The notes under the pieces were generated by a model. That model was not told the DNA's origin. It saw only the letters and a program-made list of their open reading frames with translations, and did no database searches. A program made the translations under genes and the position numbers. Shown piece after piece: positions 11,927 through 24,381 of a DNA stretch of 56,808 nucleotides. This stretch comes from Xenoacremonium recifei. Taxonomy: Eukaryota; Ascomycota; Sordariomycetes; Hypocreales; Nectriaceae. The DNA is taken from NCBI GenBank assembly GCA_012184525.1, contig WOFQ01000099.1, forward strand, positions 1-56,808, read 5' to 3'. The stretch's first letter is position 1; every line of letters starts with the position of its first letter.

Positions 11927-12495
11927 TGGCGACGGTGGAGATGCTGAGACAAGCCTAAGGAAAAGAGGGGATGCAAGGACTGTTCGAGGCGTTCAGGAGA
12001 GATGAATAGCAATGGCTAAAGCTGTTTGCGTCGCATTTTATCGTGTGCTTGAATGAGTGGGCTGAAGCACGGAAGTCGCTGCATCCCAGCGCCGGCGAGG
12101 TCGGGATTAGCGCCCCGTTAGCCGCATTTCACTAAGTCCAGCGTTAGTCCCAAAAGGGCTTCGGCGAAGTGAGACGCCTCCGCAGCTCCGTCAGTCAAGC
12201 TTCAACATCATCTCCAGAGCAGGACAAGATGAGGAGCTCCCAGAATAGCAATGCCCTGCGTGTGCCAGCTCCAACGTGAAGTGCATGGATGGATCCAAGC
12301 TTTTTATTCTTTCACCCCCTCCCTGCCATATCTTGTTTCCTCTACGGATCATGGAGTAACACTTGGTGAGTCTTCCTATTGTCACTGCTAGCCTCCGGAG
12401 CACCTCCGCGGGGCTCCCGACGTCCCATCCCTAGTCGTTCCTCTTCTCTCTCCGGCTCAAGGACTCGCTGGCTCTCTGCTGACGCACCCACCGGC
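11927..12495. other. Intergenic spacer upstream of AIM11
   Basis: About 570 bp lie between the AIM11 start and the stop of the next minus-strand gene. It presumably carries the AIM11 promoter and leader and the 3' end of the neighbour. No gene or repeat was recognised. Confidence 0.5.
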
Positions 12496-13505
12496 TCATT
12501 CGTCAGCTTGTTGGGCCTGAGATTCGATGTCGGGCTTCGTTTCCGTCACGGTGGTGTACTTGCCCACGCGCTTGTCAAACGGCGTAACATGCTGTGGTCT
12601 ATTGATACGGTTCGGATTTTGGAACAACCTATGAGGACCTACGCAGATGTTGTCAGCTAAAGTCTTCAACTCCACCATTGATACATACCGGGTCCGCACC
12701 CATGGATGTTCGTGACAACCGGAGGCCCAATTTCTGACTCGTTTCGGACTAAATGTGGCGCTCGTGTTTCTTGATACGATACTTCAGCAACCGACCGTCT
12801 GTCCTTCGGAGCGATCAACCTTGCTTTGGAGTGATACTCGAGCTGGTTCCTTTCAAATGTTATCTTGTCGTCGATCGAGATGACTTTGTCAAAGTCGCTG
12901 CGCATTATCTCTTCTTCGTAGTCAGCCAGGAGCTCCTCCAGGTCGTTGGTCAAGAATCGGGCAATGACCATGATAGCGAACAGGCAGCATTGAACAGGTC
13001 GCTTGCGTCGCTCTGCGATAGTGTGGGCATCCTTGTTTTGCTTGTGTAGGCTCTTCCGTTCAGCTTTGTGGTGTTCAGCCTGTCTGAATTTCGGAGGAAC
13101 CGATAGATGGACGTTGTATTTAAAAAGGTCAGCGTCGTGTGTGGTCCTTTGGGCCTTGACCAGCCCGGTTCTCGCGAGCTTCAAAATGTTGATGAGGATC
13201 ATGCTAGGCACCTTTATGTCAACTCCCACACGAGTCCACATGTCGATGTCTGCGAATAGTATATTCATCTCAGTCATGACCTCGCTTGTGGCCTCAAACA
13301 AGTCGTGGAGCTCGCTGACTGCTTTTACAACCAGGTCTTGCTCAATCGCGGCCGGTGCCCAGGCCTTGACAATTGTTCTGAATCGCTCTGTGGCCTGGAC
13401 CAATCTCAAATTGACTGGGATTACCGTTTCTTCCGGAAGCTGTCGCTTTTGCTCATCTTCTCCCAGCATTGAGGCGACAATCTCGAGACCAAAACTGACC
13501 ATCAT
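12496..13505 (-). CDS. Hypothetical protein, two exons (~319 aa)
   Basis: Exon 1 is 13505-12689 and exon 2 is 12638-12496, separated by a 50-nt intron (12688-12639) with donor GTATGT, branch GCTGAC and acceptor GTAG. Phase 1 is kept and the join reads HGCGPGPHRLFQNPN. The start is the first of two adjacent ATGs at 13505. The protein is mostly helical and charged, without a signal peptide. A short segment at about residues 175-187 (CCLFAIMVIARFL) is hydrophobic but too short and isolated to call a membrane helix with confidence. The heptad-like helices at about 35-125 (ATERFRTIVKAW, AVSELHDLFEAT) vaguely recall N-terminal helical bundles of fungal STAND/NLR proteins, but no NACHT or NB-ARC domain follows and I do not claim membership. 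It is best treated as a small orphan or lineage-restricted gene. Confidence 0.6.
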
Positions 13506-15087
13506 CGTGCTTGTGATGCAGGAGAAGTATTACAAAGTGGAGAGAAGAAATGAAGTTGAAACTTGTTCCATATCGAATGGATCTCATTCATAAGTTTATA
13601 CTCCCACTGGACAGACAAATTCGGGCAGAGAGTACCAATCGAACTTCTACTGGTGTCCTTGACGTACCCTCAACCCAAACCCTCCGGGACGCGCCGTCCC
13701 AAGGCCAAAGGCAGAAAGAAGCAAGTCTCTAGAAATTAGTCGCAATTTTCGCATGTGTTACGCCGCACAGAGACTCGGTAGTCTTCTTTAGTCACTAGGA
13801 AGTAAGAGTGTTTAGCCCGTCGACCAGGGAGTGCGCCGGGGAAACAGGGAGTTGGTGACGCCCGTATTGCTGCCTCCTCCCAGCATTTGTCGACCGGGAG
13901 GTCTTCTCACTCCAGAAGTCACCGGTGTATCATCGATTGACATCTGAAAGCAGGTTTTAAACACACCCCTTGACTCTCGAGGCGGTGTCGGCCCCCAGAA
14001 TTGGGCAGCTGCAAGATGATCTCAGCGTGTCCGAGTTTTCTCGCGACGATTTGGATGCAACGCTCGATTACGGTTGCCATCTCTTACGTTCTCCTCCCCA
14101 TTGCACCAACGACACGAATTTCCAGGCCACCACCTCAAAGACGAAGGTCCTGTCGCGATCCAATCGTAGGATGAGGAGTGCGCCAAAGCACAGCGTTATG
14201 CATATTGCGGGGTTTGTGCACCGCCGCTTACAAGGATGGTGTCGGTAGCTGCCTCCTCCTTATTTCGACCTCGAGACTGATCGGCCCCTTCCCTCGGCTT
14301 TTCATCTTCATCAAGAAGTGCCCTCTTTCGACAGGTCAAACATCATCTCGTCGATCAAAACGTGGCAATCAGGCCATCTTGTTCGCCCCGTCCTTGGCTA
14401 AGGGTCGATCCCATCCGAGCCTTTTTCGATCGTCTCGGCAGACAGGCACACAGGGCAATCTCGAGTGCCGTCAGCATCGACCATCAACAGGGCCCCATCA
14501 TCCTCGCATCTCCAATCCCAGCCCCTTGGCTTCGGGCATCCAGCGACTTTCGTGACTGTCCGATCATCGCAAGTATCTCCCATCCGGGATCCCAGCCGCT
14601 CTGACCGCATTCTTGGGCTGTGTGGGCGGTCCAGCAATTGGCTAGATCCCCAGCAAGTGGCTGGCTCAATCTGCGCCTGACCCATCTCGGTGAGGTTGGC
14701 GCGCTGGCAAAAAGCAAGTTGAGCCTCAGAGTGAAGCAACGGGCCGCACCTGTTGGCCTCCTGTCACTTTTCCAAATTCTTATTGTCCGTGCATCTGGAT
14801 CCTACGAATCTTAGTCCGTCAAGTATCTGCCGCCGCCTGTCACACCTTAGTCTAAGACCAAGGGCGCAGCCTTTCCCCTCCTTGCCGTTGAGCCAGAAGC
14901 TGCTGATTTCAAGTGAGACATATTGGATTTTCACGGAGTCACATTCGCGCTAACCATACTCCCTGTAGCGTCTGCTCAGGTCGTCTCGTGTCGTCCCTCA
15001 GCATCGCAGGCCCCCTCCTCGCTCTTAGTCTTGGGCCGCTGGGAAAGCAAGCTATCGAGAGCGCTAAGGCAGCATTGTCACATCGCC
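13506..15087. other. Divergent intergenic region
   Basis: About 1.6 kb separate the start of the minus-strand hypothetical gene and the start of the plus-strand oxygenase. It should contain both promoters. Several short overlapping frames occur at 14.1-14.8 kb, but none has coding-like structure, splice logic or known motifs. Confidence 0.5.
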
Positions 15088-16618
15088 ATGCCGAAGCCCA
15101 AGTCATCCAAGTCGTCCAAGACTGCGAGCACAGCGCCTAGCAAGCCGCTGCCAGCAGTCCCGTCCTGGCCCGTCTTCAAACCTCCGCTTCCCGTTGTCGA
15201 TCTCACTCCCCAGCTTCACCCGTCGACACCGCGAATAGCTCTCGTGTCGTCCTTCTTTCCCCGCTCACTGTGTCGAAATTACGTCGCTTTCCTGCGGACT
15301 CTGCCCCTTCAGACCACCCCAGGACGCCCCAAGCGTGGGGAAGCAGTCCGAGTGAACGACCGCTTCCAGATTGACGATCCGGCGTTCGCCATTCGTCTGT
15401 GGGAACAGACGGGGCTGAAACAGGCCCTCACGGAGACCCACGATGTCAAGGATCTGTGGTAAGCTGCCTTTTTTTTCTCCGTGGCCCAGCCCCTGCAAGC
15501 CCCATCCTACTAGTCGACTCTTAAGGCTTTGAAAGCGGAGGAAACAAGGCCATGCGCACGGAAGATGAACTATTCACAAGGCTTTTAAAAGCAATATGAG
15601 TTCATGGACGAACCGAGATTACAGGCTGACAGGCGTTCCAGGGGCGGAGAGGTAGTTGGCCTCAATCCCAATATTCGAGTCTATCGATACTCCAAGGGCC
15701 AATACTTTGATTGCCACTGTAGGTCTTCCATACACCCCCCATCTCTTCCAGCTCGAGATGCCACAAACTTCCACTGCCGCCCTCCATCTTGACATTACCA
15801 CGGCCCGATGTCACTTCACACTGTTAAGGACCCTGGAGTGAAGTGGATGCCCGGTTTCCTCTCTTGTCTCAGTCGGAGGTCCGCTGGAGCTCCGCGGCCC
15901 CTCCCCAAACTGAACCCGGTTTCTCTCCCGTCCTCCCTAATCCGACTCATCTGTCGCAAGCTCAAGTCCCCTCTCCTCTCTCTGACCTCTAGGTCCATGT
16001 GCCGTTGCTCATCCTTCTCATGGCCCCCAACCTTAATAGCACGTCCCATTGGCCCCATCTCCCACCCCTCCCTCCCCCTGGATCCCACAGCTGTTTTTGG
16101 CCGGTTTGCTGACAGCCGCTCCTCCTCCATCTAGATGACGACTTCAACGATCTCACCTTACCAATGAATCCGCCGATGGCGGTCCGGACCACCTGGACAC
16201 TACTCCTCTATCTAACCTCTTCCGCGGAGGGCTGTGAGGGCGGGGAAACCGTCTTTTACCCCCATGATCGCAAGTCCTCCCGAGACGAGATTGTAGTCCC
16301 CCTCGAGACAGGCACCCTTCTCCTTCACAAGCACGGCGATGACTGTTTGTTCGTGAGTGTCCCCCGCAGTGTCCTCTTCGTTTCCTTTTCGCGCTCTGTC
16401 CTCGCTCGAGCCTATCACTTCTCTTCACGTCGCCCTGCTTTACGTCCCCTCACCCCCCTTTCAACGCATCCTCGTCCGCCTCGCGGTGTGACGTCCTAGA
16501 CGCCTTCTGAATGTGATTTGACGGATCACCGCGCTAATAACTGGCTTAGCACGAGGGACGGGAAGTAACTGCGGGCGAAAAGTGGGTGTTGCGGACGGAC
16601 CTATGCATTAGGCGGTGA
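15088..16618 (+). CDS. 2-oxoglutarate/Fe(II)-dependent oxygenase (prolyl 4-hydroxylase-like), four exons
   Basis: Exons: 15088-15458, 15642-15718, 16135-16352 and 16550-16618, giving 244 residues in one frame. The splice joins rebuild a typical fungal P4H-like fold: LW-GGEVVGLNPNIRVYRYSKG, then FDCHYDDFN, then TWTLLLYLTS and GGETVFYPH, then DDCLFHEG and EKWVLRTDL. The iron ligands appear to be His and Asp of the HYD motif and His of FHEG; Arg of LRTD should bind 2-oxoglutarate. The N-terminus (PKPKSSKSSK, then a proline-rich tract) is basic and has no signal peptide, so a nuclear or cytosolic site is more likely than ER. The substrate cannot be told. The second intron is long for this window (416 nt, donor GTAGGT), but both flanking exons match the family exactly. 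The last intron has an ideal branch GCTAATAAC. Family call firm; specific role unknown. Confidence 0.87.
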
Positions 16619-17084
16619 TTGAAGTGATCGCCGCGCCGTCTCTCGCCGGCTCGCTCGCTCTCACAGTTGACAGGGGGTGGGACGCTATTTTAGCTCCGTA
16701 TCTTGACCAGACTTCGCTGCCCAGGCATCTCAACCACCTCTGTACGGCACAAGACCTGCTCAGCTTCTAGCCCAGCTCAGTAACCATGCAACACACCCGG
16801 GATGGAAATGACGATGGGCCCGAGAGCCTGCATTGCAGCAACCATGTTTTCTTATTCTGCGCTCTGAAAACTCGCTAGTGTCTCTCGCCCATGCATGCAG
16901 CCAGTCCCTGATGCTACTCGCCCGTCAGGATCCCACTCTCAAGCTAACCGCTAATCGACATCACAGCTCAGCTCACGCAGCCACATTCTCTCGGTCCTCT
17001 TCGTGGACACTCCTCTTTGGCTCTTCCCGCGAGCTCGGCCTCGTTTTTATTTCCCGCAACTGAGACCTTCCTTCAGCCACCAGG
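16619..17084. other. Convergent 3' region between oxygenase and RdRP genes
   Basis: These 466 bp separate two convergent stop codons and should contain both 3' ends. No gene or repeat was recognised. Confidence 0.5.
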
Positions 17085-20000
17085 TCACTCGTCGTCCTCG
17101 TATCCACCCATGAGCCTCTCCAGCCGATCCCCGGCCGTCTCGTGCACGTCTGGCCCCTCCAGTGTCTCTCCCTCCGAGTCGCTCTCGTCTGTTGAGACGT
17201 CGCTGAGGCTGTCTCCTCGGTTTCCGACTTCCTCTCCAACGTTGTCACGGCTGTCATCGCTAGGCTTGCTTTGGAAGCTCTTCCCTTCGTCCGCGTGTGA
17301 TGAGAGTGTCTTGGAAGGTCTCTCATCCCGCTCTGATGCCTCCAACGCATCATGACCATCGCTCATGTCCTGCTTCCCCTCATCGCCCTCCTCCTCTGGG
17401 TGGAACAGCACCAGCGGCTGACCCCTGTGGATCACCGTGCCGTCCGGGAGGTGTGTGTGGGCATCGTCCTCAACCCCGAAAATCTTCGGCATCGCTCTGG
17501 ACTCCCTGTCTTCGCGTCTTGCGGTGACCGCGAGCCCCTGCTGGCTGTTGTCAGCAGTCGTTGTCTCGATCGTCCCCTCACGGACTGGGTCCAGCACCGG
17601 CCTCTGCGCATCGGATTGGCCGCCGAGCGCGATTCTGACCATGACCCAGTGGAATATCCACGGGAAGCTAATCAGAGGCATGGACCGCGCCTCGAGCTTT
17701 CGTGGCTGCTGCACATGGTCACCGAAATTCATCGGACCCCGTCGGTGCTCATGCAGCGCAATCTTGACCTCGTCCTGGCTCACTGTGTACATGGCCGCCA
17801 CGAAGCGGTCAACCTGGTCATGACCCTTGCCCCCTGCCGCCTCGTAGCAAAGGTCGCGGAACCGGTGCTTCAGGGCGTCGTACTCGCGACCCAGGTCCTC
17901 CTGGCGCTTGTAGTCAGACCCAACGGCAGGCCTGGTCATGGCGAAGGCGGACCACAGCTCGAACTCGGTCTTGAGGTCGTGTTGGCTCAGGAGGCGTCGA
18001 ACTGACGTGTCATATTGTGACTTGATCTGCCTCGCAGCTTTGAGCTCTTCCGTGCTGAGCTGAAAACGCCGCGTGATGCGCGAGTCGAAGGGGCTGTCCC
18101 AGATGGGGTTGAAATCGACGGCACGTTTGACCACCTTGTCATAGATGATCCCCAACGCTTTGCGCGAGTGGTAGGTGATCCGCTTCTGCATGAAGTGCGG
18201 CCAGCGCCGGGGCTGCTGGTCTCTCCTCAGAGTCGCGGGATCCCCCGTCTTTGGGTAGTCGACGGCTTTCGAGTGAAGTTCGGCCAATTCGAGGCCTGCA
18301 GGGCAAATCAGCAGAAGCACGCAGACGGGCTGTAGGGTAACTTACATTTACGTGTCATGGGACCGAAGTCGTCAGCAAAGGCAAGATGAGATGTAGCAAT
18401 AAGCGGGAGCTTATCGTTCTTCATGTACATGACGAAGAAGTTCCTGAGGTCATCAACATTGACGTCGCGGTCGAGCTGGAGCGGCTTGGAACCTGTGTAG
18501 TCCATGGGCCTGTAGTTCCAGATTTTGGGTATCAGGGTTGGGTCCCAGATGACAAAGAAGTCATCACCATCGAGGTCGCCCCCTGACAGCATGTTGGGAA
18601 CAGGTCGGTCGCCCTTTGAAGGGAACACGACAACATCCTTGAGGTGTCGCAGCTGTGGACAGTCAACTGCCTGGACAACACGGATGTCTCCTGGGTGCAG
18701 CGAGGGGTTGCGGCCAACGAGGCAAACGCCCTTAATGATGGTCGTCTTACGATACTTCTCGGAGTCGGTGATCTGGAGGAAGATCTGGGGCAGCTTTTGG
18801 ACGTCCTTTTCCGTAGAACCCTCTGTCTCGACGGAGTGTCCCCGTAATGTACCCGTCTCATCGACACAACCCAGCACGAAGGCGCTCTTTTCGACCTGGA
18901 TGCGGGCTTTCTCCTTCAAAAGTTTGAGGGACCAGGACCGCCACAGATTCAGGACGTTGAGTACGAATGGCTCTTGTCTGATCTCACCCTTGAAACCGGC
19001 GCGAAGCATGTCAGCAATCATCAACGTCGTCTGGTTCTCGTCGACGTGTTTGGTCAGGAGCTCGATGGCCGTGTCGTTGTCCTCCATTGCTAGTTCGTAC
19101 GCCTTGAGTTGCTGGTCGAGCAAGTTCTCAAAGGCTGAAATGGGCACTTTCAAGCTCTCGAGGATCGTAATGGTCTGGCGGTTCAGCGTGGCCGTCGCAA
19201 ATCGGGCGCAGCGGATGATCTCTAGCCCGTTGAAGTCGGCCTTGAACTTCTCCTGCGACTCGCGGATGTGGACTTCAGTGCCCTTGGCATCAGGCCAGAC
19301 GGCCAGGACGCCCTTGCAGCCTCCCATGCGGAACTGGAAGGCTGAGGGGTGATCATAGACGTCGAGCGCCATCTCTTCGATGACCATCTTGGCGACAAAG
19401 GGGGACATCTTGCCCACGCCATCGGTGAAGCAGTATCCATTGTGATCGATATCCTCGATGGGCCTAATTGTTGGCACTGAAATGCCTCGGATCTCACGAG
19501 TCGTCGAGAAACACTGGCCCAGGCGGGCTGCGTACTTGGCCACGATCTTGATGTGGTTGAACTGGCCCATCCATTTGCGGATATCGTCACAGGAGACGTG
19601 ATCTGTTGGGCAGAAGAAATACGCTCCACACTGTCGAAGCTGCGAGCTTCCGAAAGCCAAAAACTCGTAAGTACGATCGCCGATCCGGATGCCCTTGAAC
19701 ATGGTTCGAAGCACTCGCTTCCAGACGTCGTCGTTCTGGTCCTTGTTGACGGTGATGCGGCCCTGTTCGTGTTCATCCACAAACTGAACGCGAAGAAAGC
19801 GGTCTTGTAGCTGATTGTAACGTCGCATGACTCGGTTCGACGTCTCGACGGCTGGGGTGTTGAAACGAACCGAGGTTGGGGTGATGACGGCCTTCCGGAC
19901 AAGGGCACAGTAGTGAGGAATGCGTGACGGGGGATGGTAATTAGGAGCATCCGGGTCTTGGAACACAAGCTTCGGGTCCTGGATGAGCGCGTCCTGGTCG

Positions 20001-21451
20001 GTGATGTATTCCAGGCGAAGTTTTGCCTGCATGGGCTTCAGGGCAGCCAGCTGCTCGAGGAACTCAGGGGTGATGTTGTGCTCGTTCAGGATGCCTCGAG
20101 TGATGCACACCTCGAGCTGGTAGCGGACCTCGAAGTCGAGGTGCACGATTGGCGTGTCGGACATGGTCAGGAGAGAGAGGGCGTTGGTCTCGTCGGTGGC
20201 AGCAGGACGATCGAGGTGCCTCCACAAAGAGGCGTCGTCTCCTTTCTCAAGCGAAAAGTCATCGCACTGAAACACGTTGATGTTGTAGTCCTCCAAAGCG
20301 CCCGTGAATTGCTGGTTCAGTTGCTTTTCCTCGTCCGACTCGGCTGAAAGGTCGAGAGCAAAGGTCGTCCAGCGGGCAATGTCGATATGGTCCGGGTCAT
20401 CGAAGTCGGTGTGCACCGCGACGGGATGCTTCAGGGGGGCTGTGTAGTCGGTGACGATGTCGGTGGCTCGGTTCCACGCTTCCATGACACTCCAATTCCT
20501 GGTGGCATCTGAGAAGCTTCTCGTGACATCGTGGCGCTTCCAGTAGTACGAAGGAGGGAGCCGCAGTGGAATCACGAGAGTGTCGGTCTCTCCGTTGGTG
20601 ACTCTGTGCGCCTCTTTCATGCGCGAGAAGTCGATTACGAACTTGTACTCGGTCGGCTGGAGCTGCTGGCCCAAGCGGATCGTGTACGGGAAGAAGACTG
20701 AAAGGCGCTTGTGGCGCAAGTTGATTTCCATCCTGAGAGGGTTGCTCTGCCCAACAACGGCATCAAGGGTCTTGATATACTTCATTGTCGTCGGCCCAAC
20801 CAGGCTCCCGAACCGCAGCGCCTTGGGCCGCAGCTCCATCCTCATAGGGAATGCCTTGTCCGGCGACACACGGCTCTTGACCCAGCACTGCGGCGGCGTC
20901 CGCGCAGGCGTCACGATCAGCGTCAGTCCTCCTGGGAAGCGGGCAGTGTCCGGGTGCTTAACGTGGACGCGGCCATGCATCCAAAAGGCACGCTTGGGCG
21001 GCGGCTCGAAGCGGATCTGGGCGTACATGGCGTTGGGGGCGTTGCGGGAGTCGTTGATGTCCATGTAGGCGATGGCGCCCTCGCTGGAGAACCAGTTCCA
21101 GAGCAGCGTGGTGGTGACGCCCTGGGGCAGCTGGTCGACGAAGACGGTGAACTCGGGCCATGTCTGCCAGTCTGCGGGCAGGTTTGCGATGCGCTCCTCG
21201 ATGGCGCTGTCAGTGTTGGGCCGCTTGGGGCTGAACGGCTTCTTCTTCTTGGGGCTCGAGTTGCTAGCTTGGGGGCTCGAGTCCTGAGGGCTTGGACGAG
21301 GCCGTCTAGGCTTGGTGGGAGAGTTGAAGGGCGTGCCCTCTCCGATGAGGCCCGAAGGAGGAGGGCTTCTGTGAGGATTCGCTACAATGGGGATGTTTTC
21401 AGCAAGAGTCGCTACCGACGGTCCCTGCGGTAAGGATTCTGGAGGCCCCAT
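17085..21451 (-). CDS. RNA-dependent RNA polymerase (RNA silencing)
   Basis: Exon 1 is 21451-18346 and exon 2 is 18295-17085, joined across a 50-nt intron (18345-18296, donor GTAAGT, acceptor CTGCAG). The join rebuilds the conserved MTRKCLELAELHSKAVDYPKTG region at the end of the polymerase domain. The product is about 1438 residues. The catalytic loop SGGDLDGDDFFVIWDP lies at residues ~954-970; the three Asp of DLDGD bind the catalytic metal in cellular RdRPs. Upstream are GYCFTDGVGKMS and the FRMGGCKGVLAVWPDA block. The N-terminus (about 97-200: EFTVFVDQLPQGVTTTLLWNWF) resembles an RRM-like module, as in Rdp1/SAD-1-type enzymes. Such proteins turn single-stranded RNA into dsRNA for Dicer. 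Overall shape fits the SAD-1/Rdp1 or RRP-3 group better than QDE-1, but that needs a tree. The start is the first in-frame ATG, just before GPPESLPQG. The C-terminal ~100 residues are acidic and probably disordered. Confidence 0.92.
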
Positions 21452-22182
21452 CGCGATGATATGTTTGCCTGGATCGGCAGAGGTGCAGAGGTGCGAAACA
21501 GGAACGAGTTGGCTGAAAAGGTAGGGTTGAGCGGTGAGAGAGAGAGAGGGAGGAGAGAAAGGGGCTTTATATGAAAACAATGAGCACCGCGCGAGAAGGC
21601 GTTTCGCATCAACGGGAAGGAAGCGCCTGCCCTATGACCATTTTGCCCTGAATCACCGCTCCCAAATTTATCGAATTGGCAGAAAGTAAAAATAAATGAG
21701 GAAGGGTTTTTGGTGTGTAAATTGAAATGATTGAAGCAAATGGTCGTTTGCGCGGCGTTGAACGACCCAATAAGAAAGAAGACTATGAAAAGCGTTCCGG
21801 AACAGCTGTTGGTCCAACGGGAGCATAACCGCAAGGGCCCATTAGAATTTATTTCATACCCAGATAGGCAGACAGCTTGTTTTAGAGGATGGGTTGGCAT
21901 GAAACTGCTGGGGAAAGGGTCTCTGCAGCAAACAAACAACTTACATGCAGCTACGCCCATCGGCACAGCACAGCACAGAACCAACAGAGAGGAAACGTCG
22001 CAAACAGGAGTCAAGAGATATAGACACGTGGTCATAGGCTTACTCTGTATGCTTACTTGCAAGGAAATCACTTTTTTTTCCTCCTGGTGCTCAAATGCGA
22101 CGGGCTCCAAGTGGCACAGCAAACGGTATCACAACCACAGACAGATACAAGCCTCTCGCTGCTCGGGGCCTGCAAACACGCA
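21452..22182. other. RdRP promoter and D-lactate dehydrogenase 3' region
   Basis: About 730 bp lie between the RdRP start and the stop of the next minus-strand gene. A purine-rich GAGAGAGAGG tract (about 21535-21560) lies in the presumed RdRP leader. No further gene was seen. Confidence 0.5.
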
Positions 22183-24381
22183 TCAAGCGCCGGCCCGGAC
22201 ATCCGTCTTGCCGCTCACCAACGCAGCCTCCCGAGCCGTGGCCACGTTGTCGTTGTCACCCAGGCCTGGCTGCTGCTGCTGCCCCTGAGTCTCTGAGGTT
22301 GTTGACGACGCCAGGGGATACGCACGAATGGGAATCACCGCCATATCAGCCTCTGGATACGCCTCCTCGAGCCACGGCACGTCCATGATCTTGCCCGGGT
22401 TGAGCACCCAGCGCGGATCCAGCGCGCGCTTGAGCGCCTTCATCACGGCCAGCGTCTCTTCCCCAACCTCCCACCGCAGACTCTCCTTCTTGCCCCAGCC
22501 GATGGAATGCTCGCCCGTACACGTGCCCTCCATGTCCAGCGCGCGCCGCACCATGTTCTTGACGCACGCCTCGACCTTGGCGCGCTCGCCTGGCTTGCTG
22601 CGGTCGTACATGATGCTCTCGTGGAAGTTGCCGTCGCCGATGTGGCCCAGGATGCTGGCGAACAGGCCGAGGGAGTCCATCTCCTGCTTGCTCACCTCGA
22701 TGATGTCGGCGAGCCGGCTGAAGGGCACGGCCACGTCGGTGCTCCCTGTTTTGATTCAGGTTTAATTAGGTTAACGGGAACGCGCAGTTTGACATGTCGC
22801 ACCAGAGGCGGGAAGGAGGGCCACGGGAACTGATAGGAAGACTCACAGACATCCTCGCCGCCCTTGCGCAGCGCCAGCATCGACCAGAGAGACTCCTTTC
22901 GCGCCGACCACAGGAGCTTCTGCTCGCGCTCGTCCCGCGCAAACTCGAAGTGGCCGCCCTTGTTGGCCGTGGCGATGGTCTGTACCCGTGCGATGTTCTC
23001 TTCCACGTGTGCCGGGCTGCCCGCGAACTTGAAGAACAGCGTGGGCAACTCTTGCCAGACTCTTGGGGCCGTGGCGCCACCCAGGTTGACGACCTTCATC
23101 TGCACCTCGTCCATAATCTCCATGGCTGCTACGGGAATGCCCGTCTGCATGACCTCGGCGGCCACGGCAGCGGCATCGCGGACTGTCGGAAACGTGACAA
23201 CGGCGACTGAAAGCGCTTCGGGGATGACGGCGAGCTTGAGGGTTGCTTGGGTTCAACCAGTAAGAGCCAATCCATACTTAAAAAAAAAACTCTAGCATCT
23301 CTGTACGAACCTTCGGTGACAATGCCTAGTGTGCCCTCGGAGCCGACGAATAGCCCATTGAGGTTGTATCCCGCGGAAGACTTCCTTGGCCGTCGTCGAG
23401 TCTTGATGATTCGCCCATCGGCTAGGACAACCGTCAAGTTGATGACCCAGTCCCTCATGGTGCCGTACTTGACAGCGTTCGTGCCGGAACAGTTGGTGCC
23501 AATCATTCCTCCAATCTTGGCACTGGGGCCTTACAGAATGCGTATGTTAGCATCAAGAGCCTAGCCTAGATTCCGAGGAACACAACACACACCTGGATCG
23601 ACTGGAAAGAAAAGTCCGCTATCCATGTCTGCTAACTTCTTGTTGAGATCCTGCCATCCGATGCTCGGTTGCACGACAATGTCCATGTCATCCTTGTTGA
23701 ACTGGATTATCCGGTCCATGTACGCAAAGTCGATGCTGACTCCTCCGTAGGGAGCAGAGAAGTTGCCCTCAAGACTCGATCCTCCAGAATAGGGAATTAT
23801 GGGCACGCGGTGCTCATAGCATATCCGCGCGATAATCGACACTTGCTCTGTATTCCGAGGGTACGCCACGGCAACAGGCAGGTTGTCTGGGTTGACTGTT
23901 GACCACTCCGAGTAGCCATGCGCATGGAGGTCTTCTGGGTCTGTCGAAATGAGGCCTTCGATACCAATCTCTTGCTCAATCAGTGCAATAGCCTAGACAT
24001 CCAGTCAGACACATCGATCATCGTTTCATACATAACAAGCTGTGACAAAATTAAGTGGCTGCCACTCACCTTTTCCATCTCCGGCACGGTAGCATACCGA
24101 GAGGGCTTCTCGGCGTCTACGGTGTTCTGCAATGGGATTCCCTGCCCTTCAGTCTCACGGCCCTTGAAACTAGCGACTCCCCAGCCTAATGTTCCGGCAG
24201 CAACAGCAACAGCCAAGATCCGCGAGCCGGACCATCCAATCTGCGCTGAAGGTCCAGACGCGCCAGAACCCGGAGCCGGGGCAGCCTCCGCTCTCGGGCA
24301 AGAGCTCGTGAAGGTCCGCCGAACATTGCAATTCCTGACCCCTTGGCCTCGAAGGACTCGCGTACAGTACCTGGCCGACAT
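22183..24381 (-). CDS. DLD1: D-lactate dehydrogenase (cytochrome), mitochondrial, five exons
   Basis: Exons: 24381-24070, 23992-23593, 23529-23311, 23245-22847 and 22745-22183, with introns of 77, 63, 65 and 101 nt. All phases agree and give about 630 residues. The protein has an FAD-binding PCMH domain (VAYPRNTEQVSIIARI, PYSGGSSLEGN, DPGPSAKIGGMIGTNCSGT, GLFVGSEGTLGIVTE) and a C-terminal FAD-oxidase domain (GHIGDGNFHESI, CTGEHSIGWGKKESL, LDPRWVLNPGKI). Enzymes of this type oxidise D-lactate to pyruvate and pass electrons to cytochrome c on the inner mitochondrial membrane. The chosen start gives a basic presequence (MSARYCTRVLRGQG), then a hydrophobic segment (ILAVAVAAGTLGWGVA) near residue 60 that would anchor it. 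An upstream in-frame ATG at 24501 is possible but would add a poor leader. The C-terminal ~35 residues (a Q run, GDNDNVATARE) are an unusual low-complexity tail. The intron donor at 23310 is the less usual GTTCGT. Confidence 0.92.
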
